Assembly: GCA_015680905.1 (NCBI GenBank)
Contig: CM027377.1
Location: forward strand, 55,077,501 to 55,141,500
Direction of reading: 5' to 3'
DNA length: 64,000 nucleotides
DNA from: Coptis chinensis
Taxonomy: Eukaryota; Streptophyta; Magnoliopsida; Ranunculales; Ranunculaceae
Shown: in pieces, positions 31,620 through 44,051 of the stretch
How positions within the stretch are numbered: position 1 is the stretch's first letter
How the letters are laid out: each line of letters starts with the position of its first letter
Translations under genes and position numbers: made by a program
The notes under the pieces: model-generated
Database searches by the model: none
What the model saw: only the letters and a program-made list of their open reading frames with translations
What the model was told of the DNA's origin: nothing

Positions 31620-32000
31620 AATCAATCTGTTATCCATTTGAGATCCTTGAAGACATATTAAATTTCGGGAAATCGGGAATGTTTGTGAGAGATAATCCTT
31701 TTTCAACCATAATTTGTTCAATCTCACAGAGAGTCTCATTTCTAATCTGTTCTTGTTGAGTTGGAGATTCTCATTATTATTCTTCTTTCTATATCGTAAA
31801 ACAAAATATCTTCTCCGAGGTGCTTTTGATGTTTCTCCCAAAGTTTTTCAGGATATGTCACCCCACAAAACAAAATCAATGTGACGAACAATTGTCTCAA
31901 AGACTTTGGAACTTAAGCAATGACTTGCTTCCTCCATGGCGTCATCCCATTCCTTTGTCGTCCTCAAGTAATCCATGTGCCTTGATATAAAATGAAAAAT
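31620..32000 (-). pseudogene. Helitron linker to helicase, cut by the CACTA-type end
   Basis: The minus-strand text 'EWDDAMEEASHCLSSKVFET' and, across a frame change, 'LWEKHQKHLGEDILF' match the plant Helitron segment 'W......LSEDIL' that lies between Rep and helicase. It continues with 'NKLWLKKDYLSQTFPISRNL' and ends 'GSQMDNRLIH', where the family normally runs on to 'DELNYD'. The next bases are the CACTACA end. Confidence 0.65.
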
Positions 32001-32009
32001 TAGAATAAA

Positions 32010-33050
32010 AATGTAACAATATGAATTGCATTTTAATAGTAAAAACCATCATAAATGAGCTAAGGTTTTATGATTAATACATACTATTTTTTTTGTTTCA
32101 ATATCTTTTTCTAATGAAATGTTTTTACATCTAAATGAATTCTCGATAACGTGTAAACTCTCCTCTTATCTTAATTTCAAGTAATACATTCACAGAAGTC
32201 CTTGATTTTCAAAGATATATTAGAATGTTAGTTTTGTGATAGTACATTAATCAAATCTCCAAAGTAGCGTGTAAAACAAAAAAGTAAGAAGTGTTGTATA
32301 TATATATATATATATAATATTGTCTTCTTATTATTATTTTTGGAATAACTGCTTTTGCAGGATTGGTTTCCTTTAATCGGTGGGAGACATCCCATTAGAT
32401 TTGGGCATTAGGAGCTTTTATCATGCAAAATATGTCAGGACTTGGGAGAGAACAACTCTAATTTTATTCCCCATCGCCCCATCCAATCTAATTCCGACTT
32501 CGGTCGATTGAAGGAAGATATCAATCATAGCAATCGCATTGCAAGTCAATCTTGAAAATGGGCCCAGATTTAGAAGAAAACAGATTTTTCGAAGTTGCTT
32601 GTGCCTGCTAGTACTATATAATAGAATTATTGGCTAAAATAGCCTATGGAACAAAGGATTATCCCGGATTCCGCCAGTACTTTCGAGTGGTGACTAAGTA
32701 GGGAGGTTCTCTCTTTTATTAGCTCATAAAATACGCTTTTTAGTGATGGAGCTTTTGGCCGCACATTAGAGAAAAGGTACACAGTTCATTCGAAGTGAGA
32801 TAGTTAAGAACCGCAGAGTGATGTCACTGCGGGGAAGATCTTTGTAGTAGAAAACTTGAGATAGAAATAATGGCAAGGTTGTCCGCCACCAAACGATGAG
32901 AAAAGGTACACAGCTTTATTCTAAGTGAGATAGTTAAGAACCGCAGAGGTGTGGAAGCAAATGTCTACAATAAAACTGCCCGAAACATTAGAGTGAGTGC
33001 TTCTTGTAAAGAAATAAAATACTAAAATCACCCGGCTTTTCTGTTATGAC
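32010..33050. other. Helitron-internal AT-rich sequence with a 50-bp direct repeat
   Basis: A segment GAGAAAAGGTACACAG...GTGAGATAGTTAAGAACCGC occurs at about 32771-32820 and again at about 32898-32948. A TA run lies at about 32297-32318. No coding motif was seen; it may be a separate insertion. Confidence 0.5.
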
Positions 33051-33055
33051 TTTAT

Positions 33056-33450
33056 TTATATTTGAAATTCCAAAAATGCCGGGCAAATAGGTTCTTGAAA
33101 GCCCAAGAACAAAATGTTGTGTGCGAAGTTGTGTGCTGTTTTTAAAACATGAACATAGATGGAGAGGTTTTGAATCAAGACATATGAATCGGTTTGAACT
33201 TCTAAAAGTATACGCGACAGATTTTTAGGCAAGAAAACAATATAAAAAAAAGTTAATATGGAATATGTAATAAAATATACGACATCTTTGCTCGAAAGTT
33301 GGATAAACTTTTCCATTAACAATTTTAATATGTTCATAAGACAAAGGACCTTTGACGATATTGACAACAAATCGCAGATAAAATCTCTCTCGGCGAAGGA
33401 GGATGTAGTAGTACACGCAATTTTTCTTCCCATTTTTCTTGGTTTCCACT
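33056..33450 (-). pseudogene. Helitron Rep C-terminal region
   Basis: The minus ORF 33449-33225 contains 'RFYLRFVVNIVKGPLSYEHI' and 'VNGKVYPTFEQRC', diagnostic of plant Helitron Rep/helicase proteins ('FYLR.LL..V.GP.S.E.IRTV.G....TF..AC'). The following frame (33433-33056) has no recognised motif. It belongs to the same element as the blocks up to 36.1 kb. Confidence 0.8.
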
Positions 33451-33779
33451 TCCTTTCCTTCTTATCCCATCTTAATTGAGTAGGAAAATCGACATACGTT
33501 AAGACCCATAGCTAATTACGGATACTCAATATTTGCTTTAAACCACTCTGTGAACTTGGTTTTGATGAAGATTTCCTGTTTACAACATCTCTTTTGCATC
33601 ATCTCTCTCACTATAATAAACCAATTGCTCACCTTCAAGATGGAATGATAACCTTTCAACGCCAAGGTCTTAGATCTTGAATATCAAATTTCAATAGTCT
33701 CCAAACTTGAGAAGCGAGATAAGAATCGGCAGTCTAAGAAATTTGCAACTTCATCAACGCCCTTTACTATTTGATGAGT

Positions 33780-34800
33780 ACTATCTTTGTCTCAGAACCA
33801 TGTTTTCAACAATAATTGCAAGTAGTCCTCCGTCCCTTCCCTTGTTAATGTATTTGAAAAGGTATTTGATTGATCTTCCCTTGTTGCAAAGTTGTTCCAC
33901 ATTAATATGAGCTTGGTACTTAACTATCAAATCAACATTATGTGGAACAACCCAATCATTATCAACTTCTATATTCTTCTTCATTCCCTTTCGATGGTTA
34001 TTTAGCCTCGTGAACCGCGTGAAGTCATTGTCGTCAATGGTTGTTTCTTCACTAAACGGTCTTGGATAGAACTTAGTACACTTTTTCTCATTCATGCAAG
34101 GGGAATCTAAGTTTTCTATTCCGCGATGGCCCATGTATCATGAATTCTAGCATCAATCATAAGCAATTTTGTCACCAATTGGGTCTGGGTAACTCTGCTG
34201 ATATGAGCTTGTTGATTAGTGAAGGAGTAGTAGCTGAGCGTTGTCCGAAAAAAGTAAATCTTTTGGAATTCAATAGTGTATAATGCTGCAAAACATTAAC
34301 AAAACCCGTGATTTATTAATATTTTCATAAAATATTATGAATTTTTAAATTAATTAAAACAAAGATAGTATATAGGTTACCCCGCCCAAGCCTTCCCAAA
34401 TTTCTTTTGGCGCTTTTGTAAATTAGTCATCCGGTTAGGTGCAATTTCATCTCAAAACTCTTGCAACAATATCGGGGAAAGTCTTCGGTTTATAACCGGG
34501 AGCTATCATGTCAATACATCTCTCGGATTTCGCCATTTAGGGTTGCATGTAAAAGTAATGAAGAGATCCGGGAACGTGCACGTGATATTGCAATGGCATC
34601 TTGATAGTTCTACCATGTACCGAGGGACCACCTGTGGAAAGATGAAGGAAGAACTAACCGTTTGCCTCTGATTTACCGGGCCTCGTGTCACCAAAGAAAC
34701 AACCGCATCTACTAATCCTTGATACACAATTCGCCCGAATCGTTTGTTGATTATTTGAACCCCAATCCATTCTATTTTGTTCAACAACCGATAAGAATCT
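33780..34800 (-). pseudogene. Helitron Rep (HUH nuclease) region
   Basis: The ORF 34787-34506 has 'VVPRYMVELSRCHCNI' and 'FPDLFITFTCNPKW', matching the Helitron_like_N block 'GP RYM...QDAMAI....G.PDLFITFTCNP.W'. The ORF 34134-33781 has 'SPCMNEKKCTKFYPRPFSEE', 'NDWVVPHNVDLIVKYQAHIN' and 'RSIKYLFKYINKG', which surround the nuclease active site. In active elements this region nicks and joins DNA during rolling-circle transposition. Frame breaks separate the ORFs, and the HUH histidines between the blocks were not read in one frame. Confidence 0.85.
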
Positions 34801-35366
34801 ACACAAAGTTCTTCATCTCAATTTTTTCCCCACTTAACTATTGTCCGCCTTCATCAAGGCTCCTCGAAGTTGTAATCTAAAAGCATAGTATTCTCTCATG
34901 CTAATATTTTTTTCTTTTTCCAACTCTTGCATTGTTTCTATATGGAATGTCAAGTCTCAGATCCATCTTCAAAGATGGGGAACAAAAGTGGATACTTTGA
35001 TTGCCATGAAACTTGGAAGCAATTCGTTGATTCTCTTCAAGCCAAATCCTTTTTTGTCTACAATAACATCTCGTGCTCGTTAAATTTCATCACCATTGCC
35101 AACGATTAGACCAAAACTATCTTTTGATGATGGCAAATTATAAAGTCTTCCATCTTTTTGTCTTCTATTAATCAATTGTATGCTATCGTCGGCCACATGA
35201 CATTCTTTTAAATCTATCCCTTGCCATTCTATAAGTCTTGGTGAGTTCGTTGGTAACATTCAACATATTTATCAATCCTTGAACAATGCTAGAATCTAAA
35301 GCATATTTTGGATTCCTCTTAACAATTTTCTTACTAAGAGAGTTCAACCTGTGGGTGACTTCATTT

Positions 35367-36130
35367 TCAAATTATCATGTATGTACATAACCGTACTGCA
35401 AACCTTGGACGATTCTTCAAATTTGGAAGCAATGTTCCAATTTTGTGGTGATTTTGCCCTTTTATTTTATAAACAAAGGGTGCCTTTCCATCATTAATTG
35501 AGCTCTGAACTTGTCCACCAGTAGATGTGAACGCGAACATTGAGTTGTAAATGCTGATGTTTTCCATGTAATTTAACGATTTTGACCCTCCATTGCAATC
35601 CAAAAGATTCTTCAAAAATTTTGGAGTATCTTTTAGAAGAGGCAATTGAACCTTTCCATTCTGACAACATATTGAGAATTTAGGATTAATAGGTTTTTTG
35701 CTCCTATCATTCCTTTCTTCGCATACCGCATAATAGCTCCAAGAGTTGAGAACATATGGATGTTGGACATCCAAAATCCAAAGGCTCAAAACAACTTCCT
35801 GCAAGGCAAAAAGTTAATAAAAATTAAAGAATTTAATTATAATAAGAATATAAAACATTGCTGAATTTAATTATAATAAGAATATAAAACATTGCTGAAT
35901 TTAATTATAATAAGAATATAAAACATTGCTGTAAGAAAATTACTTTTATGTGAGACATCTATTCCACATGAAATGGAAACTTCAGTTTCATTGTCCACTT
36001 CCAATGTCGGAATCTAATCCACTCATTTGTGATAGGTAATCATCATCACTTTCATCGTCGCCAATGTAATTATCGCTTCCAATGCTCTTCAAATTCAAAG
36101 ATCTCTTTTTCGTTTTAGCTCTATTTATTT
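35367..36130 (-). pseudogene. Helitron N-terminal region
   Basis: The 145-residue minus ORF contains 'NPKFSICCQNGKVQLPLLKD', 'YNSMFAFTSTGGQVQSSIND' and 'GQNHHKIGTLLPNLKNRPRF', all close to plant Helitron N-terminal consensus. Upstream sequence to about 36620 encodes Lys/Arg-rich text in short frames, as expected for the basic leader of these proteins. This is the best preserved part of the element. Confidence 0.85.
35829..35930. repeat. Three perfect tandem copies of a 34-bp AT-rich unit
   Basis: The unit GAATTTAATTATAATAAGAA plus TATAAAACATTGCT repeats three times without differences, suggesting recent expansion. It probably lies in the Helitron intron upstream of the N-terminal exon. Confidence 0.92.
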
Positions 36131-36849
36131 TAGCTTCTTCTTCACTTGTTCGGGCATAGATACTGTTTTAAAAAATAATAATATGTCATTTAATAAAGTA
36201 TTTGGTGCTATAAGAACAATAAATTGAATACATAAGAAGAAAATATTTACCAAAACGTTTCATTCTACTAAGACGATTAGATTTATAACTTCTCTTCTGT
36301 GTTTTCCTCCTCTGTTTTCTTTTGACTGGGGTAGACTTTGTAGTTGTTGTTTTTCTAACTGATACTTGATGCTGACCTGCAATTTAAGAGTAACATTAGT
36401 ATCATGAATATATAAAGTACTTGTCAGAATCGTTGTAAGTTAAGACATACTTTCTTGTGAAGGAACAATGTCACCAGAAGTTTCTTCCATATTATTAGGC
36501 TTGGTCTTCTTTGGAGAAATTTCAATCTCTACTTGAATTTCATCCGAATCTTTCTCTAGCGTTAATGAGTGCTTTTCTTTTCAACTTAGCACGCGATGTT
36601 CTGTAAAACCAAGTAACTATATTTTTTCTCAAACATTACCGTGTTGATTTAGTTCAGCCTTCAAATTGTTAATTATCTCTTTATTTGGACTTCCATTGAA
36701 TTGATCAAATACTTGATGTAGTTTTTTCAAGTTGGATTGTTGTTGGTGTCCATCGCTTTCATGGATAAATTTCGTCCAACTGAAATCATGTAGAATGAAT
36801 ATCTTTGGAAGCCCGGAAAGAAAATGAGTAAGTTAAAGTAGAGAATCAA

Positions 36850-37520
36850 ACAAATATGTGAATTTAGTGATATTTCTTGTGCACGGGGTAGTGTTACTTA
36901 CTTATTTTGACTATACGGTGCTAGCAAGTTACCCTTTCATAGCTAAGATTTCTTGGGTTCAAAAGCGTGACACTTCAGTGGATGTGAAATGTCAGTAGTT
37001 TTACAGCTATAGAGCATCAATAAGGGTTTGATGCATGCTATTCACCGATGGTTGGGAAAAATATGTCGAGTCGGATGGCCTCCCAGAGAGTCGGCCCATG
37101 TCACTTTTTGATAAATATGCATCGAGCTATTTGCTACGAATGCATCATGGCATACATTTACTTTTATCACTAAAGCTAATAACCCTGTTCAATTCAATGC
37201 TTATACATGGTTCTTGAACCATTTCTTTGTGAAGGTTAAAGCTGAAGATGTAACACCCGTGATTGAAAGCCTTTTGGAGGAGTTCATGGATGGCAAGAAA
37301 TGAAGTTTCGCTCTACAATTGATATAGCCATGACATTATATAAATTAGATGGCTTACACACTATCCTATCGATCATGGATTTGGTTTCGGATCTTACATC
37401 GTCGCGACCTCGACCCGTGATATAGCCATGACATTCAAAATGTTGATAGAGAGGTAAAAAGGATGCTAAAGAATTACTTGAAAAGAATGAAACAAAGAAA
37501 ATGGAAGGGATCAATCATCC
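36850..37520 (+). pseudogene. Unidentified gene fragment with a possible exon junction
   Basis: Plus-strand text 'LFTDGWEKYVESDGLPESR' (37035 on) and, in another frame, 'NNPVQFNAYTWFLNHFFVK' continuing directly into 'VKAEDVTPVIESLLEEFMDG' (about 37175-37300) look like conserved protein sequence rather than chance. The following frame has 'IDIAMTLYKLDGLHTILSIM'. I do not recognise the family; the first part faintly resembles the end of a B3 domain. It could be cargo of an unrecognised element. Confidence 0.35.
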
Positions 37521-39840
37521 TCATTTGTCGGGGGTAAAACGAAGAAACCAAAATCAACATATATTACTCAAGTTTCAACTAAGCCATAATTTCAACCAAG
37601 TTTGCTTAAAGCCCGTAAACATCGCCATCATCAAAGGTATATATCAAAATCATTTGGCACGGGCTTCCAAAAAAAACTATGGTATTACTACCAATATATC
37701 GAGGATTTTAAGACAACTGGCACCATCACCATCTTTGGTGGATAAGAGTAAAATTGGCTCACACCACCGCAATTGCCGATGTGGTGTATGTGTCATCTTC
37801 GGTTTGTCTAAAGCATAGGGCATTCCACATGCCACATGCCACAGGGTATGTAATAGGTAGTGCTTTTTTACCTACAAATGACATAATACTCCATGGAAGT
37901 GTTGTTATAGCGCTTTTAATAACTCTTTCAAAGAAATTAGACAGATTATCATGCAGGGCTTGCTTTTGATTCCGTTCATATTTGGGAATCCGCTAAGAAG
38001 TAGTTGATCTTGGTTTGGTCAATCTCCGCGCCAAACTTAGCATAGTTGTTTTAATATGCATGTTGTATGCCCAAGTATGCAGCTAGTTGTTTAGTATGCA
38101 TCTATCTTTACTCAAAAAAAATAAAATTATATCTAATATGTGATTTATTGGAGTCTAACACCTATTTTCTTCTCAAGTTTATGCCAATCACGTCCTCAGA
38201 GTTTGGTTCCATTGATCCTATATATGGGCGAGAGACAGATGACGACAATGGACAGTTTGTCGAATCCGGAAACTATATATAGCACCGGAAACTATTCTAG
38301 GAGAAGTTCGAATCCGTTCCGTTCGGATATTGATCGGTCTTGGTTTGACATGGTTTACGCAAGCATGGTTCCGGAAGAGTCGGGATCCACCCAACGGGAA
38401 ATAACGCTTCTGTTATGGCAATGGGTGCAGTGTGACACAGGGAAGAAAGTTGGTGTCTAATTGGTTTAGAAGAAGAGATTAAAGTATCTAAATCATCAGA
38501 ACATACCTTATTCAGATATATATATTGTAACGATTGTGAAAAAAATAAAGGAGTTTTGAAACCGTCAAGAGAGAAAGAGTTTTTTATTTTAGAAGAAGAA
38601 GAAAGAGAAAGAGAGGAAAACAGAAGAAAGCGGGAAATCTATGGGCGGAAATTTGCATGATTGCAAAAGTAACTTTGATTAAGTGTGTTTGTATTTATTA
38701 TGTACCAAAAAATATGTACTAACAGTAAAAAAAATACTAACCTTTAGTGGAAAGAATTTGGAGTCCTTTGAAAGATGGTGTACCAGGGAAAAACCTTCAG
38801 TCCAGGAAAAAAAAAACTTGCAGTAGAAGGATGATGGTGTGTGCTTCGTGAATATTGATGTGTTTTCTTAGGATTTCTTTCTCTATATTGGTGTATGGTT
38901 TCAATAGGTTTTTGTTGAATGCTTCATGAATATTGATGTCTTTATATAGATTTTAATATGACATTTTAGTTGTATAGCATAAGAATTCTGTTGTTGATCC
39001 ATTAACTAATTCGTATCCATATCTATTAACTAATTCGTATCCATATCTATTAACTAATCCATATCCATATCCAATAACTAATACATATCAATTAACTAAT
39101 CCATTATAGATATGCATTTTTTTATCGAACTTGTTCACGGGATACTCTAATGGCAACTATAGACGATTGTATTGTATTACACATATATTCCGATTATGTT
39201 TGCGCATCTCGTTTCTTTTTCACGTATATTCCGATTATGTTTGTGCATCTCGTTTCATTTGTTTTGTAAAAAGAACGGCAGGTTTAACAATATCTAATAA
39301 TCAAGTTTTGAAAATGTAATTAAGTGATCCGTTAATTTGGTATGCTTACTTTTTGGTTTGGGATCAAAACAGTTTAGAGTGTGATTTTGTGAATGATTTG
39401 TTTAACAAAACGTTTCATAATCAAGGCAACAACAAAGCCGCAGCAATCACATAGTAATTTAACATTCAAAAAAAGTGCTGAAATCTACCCTTGCACTAAA
39501 TCCTTCTACAAAAACAATTTGGATAGCATCTTTTTTTGTAGGATCACAAGAATCGAGGTCGCCACCTCAAGCATAACTGTTGTTATAGGTCCGTTGTATA
39601 GTACCGGTGTACCATCTACAAACCGATATATTTCATCTGAATACTTTTTTTATGGATTATGGTGATAAATGTATTTTGGAATGAGGCACTACCCGAACTA
39701 TTTCTTAGATGACCGCATCAATAAAGCGAAATTCTTTTCCCCTAGTGTTGGATTCTTTCTCATTGCAGTTTTCCTTGGAGTCTTTGCTCACTCATCAAAT
39801 GGGAGTCGATAATAAAGCAAAGCTCGGAGCTTGTCTAAAG
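37520..39840. other. Unassigned region with tandem repeats
   Basis: Short plus ORFs (37501-37818, 38140-38460) have no recognised domain, although 'HHRNCRCGVCVI' at about 37755-37795 has closely spaced cysteines. A 24-bp repeat (CCATATCTATTAACTAATTC) runs at about 38995-39110. A direct repeat of about 44 bp (TATTCCGATTATGTTTG...CATCTCGTTTC) lies at 39185-39262. Confidence 0.45.
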
Positions 39841-39889
39841 ATAATACGGATGAGGCAGGTATATCAGAATGACGCCAGTCATGGCGGTT

Positions 39890-40330
39890 GGACGCCAAAG
39901 ACTGGCCGTTACCCAATTACGCTCGCCTTCAAGAAGAAGATCAAGTGCAATTCAAGAGGTCGCTTCAATTAGGATTGTGCATTCTTCCGTGGGTATCCGT
40001 ATAATTTTCAAAACAATCACCATTTGTCAATATAAAGATTACCAATTAGAAGTCTCGTGTTAGATAAATCAACTCTCTCAGATCTTCCATTGCAACGAGG
40101 CAAGGAAAGCTTTGTGCAATTGAAAAGAACTGGTGAAGTTGCAAGCACTTGTAAGGGGTTACCTTGTGAGAAAACAGTCGCTAGGACCCTCGGTGTATGC
40201 AATCCTTGGTGACTGTTTCAAGCTAGAGCTTCGAGCCCAAAGGAACCAGATGGTCGAGGAAACACATCTCCTTGCCCATAGGTCATCAAAAACTACGAAA
40301 TTTGTTGCAGCAAATCACATTCGACCAACA
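39890..40330 (+). pseudogene. IQD (IQ67-domain calmodulin-binding) gene fragment
   Basis: At about 39957-40005 the sequence reads 'ASIRI', then 'CAFFRGY' in another frame, close to the first IQ motif 'A.IRIQ.AFRGYLA'. About 100 bp later 'ARKALCAIE' is followed, after a frame break, by 'KLQALVRGYLVRKQS' (40136-40180), the second IQ-type motif. In IQ67 proteins the intron falls inside the first motif, as seems to be the case here. Only this domain is present. The downstream ORF to 40420 gives 'LRAQRNQMVEE' and is not otherwise recognisable. It is a fragment, possibly transposon-captured. Confidence 0.65.
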
Positions 40331-40439
40331 TATAATGTAAGCCTCCTAGAAATCAGTCCATATGTTAAACATTTCATCGAAAATAGTTTGCACTACTTAA
40401 GAGCATATCCACTATTATGATGGGAGAATCTCTCTTATA

Positions 40440-43400
40440 AATGAAAGCAATACAAATTCTTCACCCTTTAATCTGCAATCTGATTTTTCCGCATGTAGAT
40501 GGATAGACACATTGAAGACAATGTCAAGGTTGTGGAAATGGATTTTGGGCAATCTAGGAGTACAAAGAGCGGGAATGGCTATTTAACCAACAATCATGTT
40601 GAAAGGGCAGATCAAAGATATTCACCACATCATTACGAACTAAACTAAAGCAAAAACTCGCCACATGTTATTAGCAAAGATGAGCCCAAATGCGTAGTAG
40701 ACATTTTGATGATTACTCGGTGAAGTATTGAACGAGAGCAGCTCCTCTCATCCACAACTCAAGTGTGTCAAAACCTGATCCAAGTTTATTAAGTATCTTT
40801 CATCCATGTATTCAAGCATGGACAAAGAATCAAAGATCAATCCAATGAGTTGACACAACAAAATTGTAATGCAACCTTCATCTTGTGGGATCAGTGAACC
40901 TCCTTATTCTAGCCTTCCATAATTGAACTATAAAATGTATGAATGCAGTGTGCCAAAGCTCCTTAATCTTAGTGGTAATGTTTAAAGTTCCCTGAAGGTC
41001 CTCCAGCCAAGACGACAATTCTCTAGCAACGCTTAAAAGGAAGACGGTTTATTTTTTTTACGAACAATCCTCTAAAATTGCTCCTAGCTAATAACTCAGA
41101 GCTTACAGACTTAGTTGAGATTTGAGGATGTAAGAAGGGAGAAGATACTGTGAAAGTAAATTTTTTGAGCCAACTATCCACTATGTGGAAGGGAAGATAA
41201 ATATTATGATAAATTTTGAAATATGAACTCTCCATTACTTAGTAATATAATATTACGGTACTGCCCCCATTTAACACCGGTTTATACACTTTTACCATCA
41301 TGGTGTGGTTGGATAGACTTCTAATTGCCGTCTACATGGCCTTACATTATAGGAATGCTTTTACGATTATAATTTTGAAAGTGAAATAGAAACTTAGTGA
41401 AAAGGGAAAACCATGGCCAGCACTTCAAGATACTGACACTGAATGTTAAAAATGCTAAAGATTTAGCATTCAATCTTGCCAAAAAAGAAGTCTTCTTGAA
41501 GTGTACAACTTTACGGGCTATGCATTTATGCAAGTACCAATAACGACCAATAATCTCATAGCTATGTATAATCTCATATAACCGGTTAAGATGAAACATA
41601 AAAAACCAAAATAAGAAGTCGAAAAACTCACATTTGTTCCTTCTAACTTAAAAGGACAATCCAGTCCATTGAGGTATGTCATTGCCTAGAAAAATTATTG
41701 TAGCTTTGTAGCAATTTCCAATTTGGCTGGACTCAATCATTGAGACCTTAAGAAGGGTTCTTATTGTTAACACTTTCGTTCAATTATTATCAATTTAAGC
41801 ACAACAATACCTCAATGAAAAACTTACATTGCAACACACATTTCAAAATAATAATAATAATAATAATAATAATTGTAGATATCTGCTCCGTGAATTATAT
41901 TCTTAGTTCTCGAACTACTACGAAACAAAAAAAATCAATCAATAATCAAGTAATACCATTCGTTTAATAAAATCAAACTACCATAGTAAGTAAATTTCAT
42001 ACAATTAAATTTCAGTGGCCTTATTGTTTATTATATTACTATTTTTGAAAAAAAGAGAAGGATTAGGACATAACGTGAGTTGGTAGCATAAAACTTCAAT
42101 TGATATTAGATTTAACAACTACGGATGAGTAGATGCATTGAGAGAGCTGACAAGAGATATATCATCGAAGAAAACCCGTGTTCCTTTCATGTAATCTTGT
42201 TATGAAGACTTTCCTCAAACAATTAATATGCGTGGTTGAAATTTAATCTACCAAACATTATAACAACAAAATTAAAATTCATGGCGAAGAAGTTTTTTTC
42301 TTAATATAACGTTCTTTTCAAGTGTAATAGAATTCTTTTAGTATCACTTCAATTGGAGATAATAGTTGATAATGCAAAAACAACATTTGAGTCCGAATAC
42401 CGCGACTATAAAGCCTACCATATGGGAATTCCTCATTTTTAGTGTCCGAGACAAAAGCACGGGTCTCACAAAAATCACGGTCTCACAAAATCAGAACCAT
42501 TCTAATATGGGGTTAAACAATTTGGATAGGGAGCCACCAGACCGTAAATGGAAACCATATGCCCCAATGACCCATTATTACTCAAATCTTTAAGTTTCAC
42601 TCAAAGATAGTGATTTTGATAAAGCTTGACTTTACGGTTTCGAAGAATGAGTTCCGGACCACAAACTCACCGTGTTTGGTTTTAAAGGAGATAGTGCATG
42701 CATTACATGTAACTTTGTAAGTTCAAAATCATAAGAACAAAAGTACTAAAACTGTTTTACCAATGCCAAAAATGAAGCCTAATATAGTAATATGTTATAA
42801 AAATGTAGTATATAGTATTCGGTTTTGGACTATAATCGACAATATGATAACATTATCCTTGTGACCTTATCAAGTATTGCTCTGTTAAGCTTCATAACCT
42901 TCGATATCTAATTCAAGAGCTAGTGTTGCAACTTGCTAGTTGCTCACGCCCAAAAAAACGAGAACACTAAAATATCCCAACACGTAGAGTTGTTTGCCTC
43001 AACTTGAAGGGATCTCTCTTTCTTTGTCTATATCCCAAGTTTCATATTACTAAACTCAATTCAGGAAGAGACAAAGTTGATTTCCTGAGAAAACAAATGA
43101 AGAGAATCGAGTGAATATATTAAACCATCCGCAAGGTCAGCAAATTTCGTAAAACATAAAGTCTAGTTTAATGTTTGGGGCTTCATGAATTAATTAACCT
43201 AACTAAAACATAATGGTCCGAAGACACCGAGAGGGTGGGCAACTTAGCTTATGAGTAGTAGTCGAGTGCCGTAGACCCTCTGTGATCATTAGGGGGATTA
43301 GGTTGGGTTCATTGATTAGTTCCTACTTTTAAGCGATGAAATGGGAGTGATGATGACCAATTTCAGTTTTTATGTGACTAAACATTAAAACACCAGCCTC

Positions 43401-44002
43401 AATTTTGCAGTAGCACTTTGAACCTAAGCTTAACGGCTTGTTTGCTTTAGGTAGCTAGGAAAATAGAAAAGAGAAAAACACTCACACCCTAACCAATTCA
43501 GGCCTAGTCATACACTCTTAGCATATCATAAAACTCTCTAGTCTCCCTTCGAGCATGTATTTAAGCAATCACGGCTAATATGGCCACTCAAACTTGAAAT
43601 GGGATCTCACTCTCTAAAATTCATATCAACGATCCACCATTGATTTTTATGTTCATTGAGCCCCGATTGAAATCGGATTTTTATTAAATACTAAATAAGT
43701 GTCTTTCAATCTTCAAAGAATAAAATTAAATATAATAAAAAATCGAGAGATAAAACTTGCACGATATCAATGGTGGTATCATCGAAGGGGGGTTGAGATG
43801 GGAAAGATGATATATCCGTAAGTCCGAACTTAAGAAAAATCTGAGTCAAGAATTGGTCCAAACTCCATCATATTGTGAGAAAACAAATATGGGCAAGTTT
43901 GGTTGATTGATATACATATCAAGTTCAAGCTCAATGAACATAAAAAAGTAATGAGAGGGGAGCATATGGATGTAGATAGGGTGTAGGAAAAAAAAAATAA
44001 GG

Positions 44003-44051
<49 letters not shown>

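Larger units (their letters stand above)
31620..36620 (-). mobile_element. Helitron, minus strand, truncated and interrupted
   Basis: Fragments of the Helitron-like N domain, the Rep (HUH) nuclease region and the Rep-helicase linker follow each other on the minus strand from about 36500 to 31620. The helicase domain is not present in the window. The ORF text stops exactly at the CACTA-type end at 31619/31620. The 5' TC and 3' CTRR termini were not located. Confidence 0.75.

Noticed and set aside
37035..37100. B3 DNA-binding domain ('FTDGWEKYVESDGL')
   Set aside because: Only one short stretch resembles the domain and the flanking text does not fit, so the family was not assigned.
37754..37818. 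Cys-rich zinc-binding motif ('HHRNCRCGVCV')
   Set aside because: Too short and not supported by conserved surroundings.
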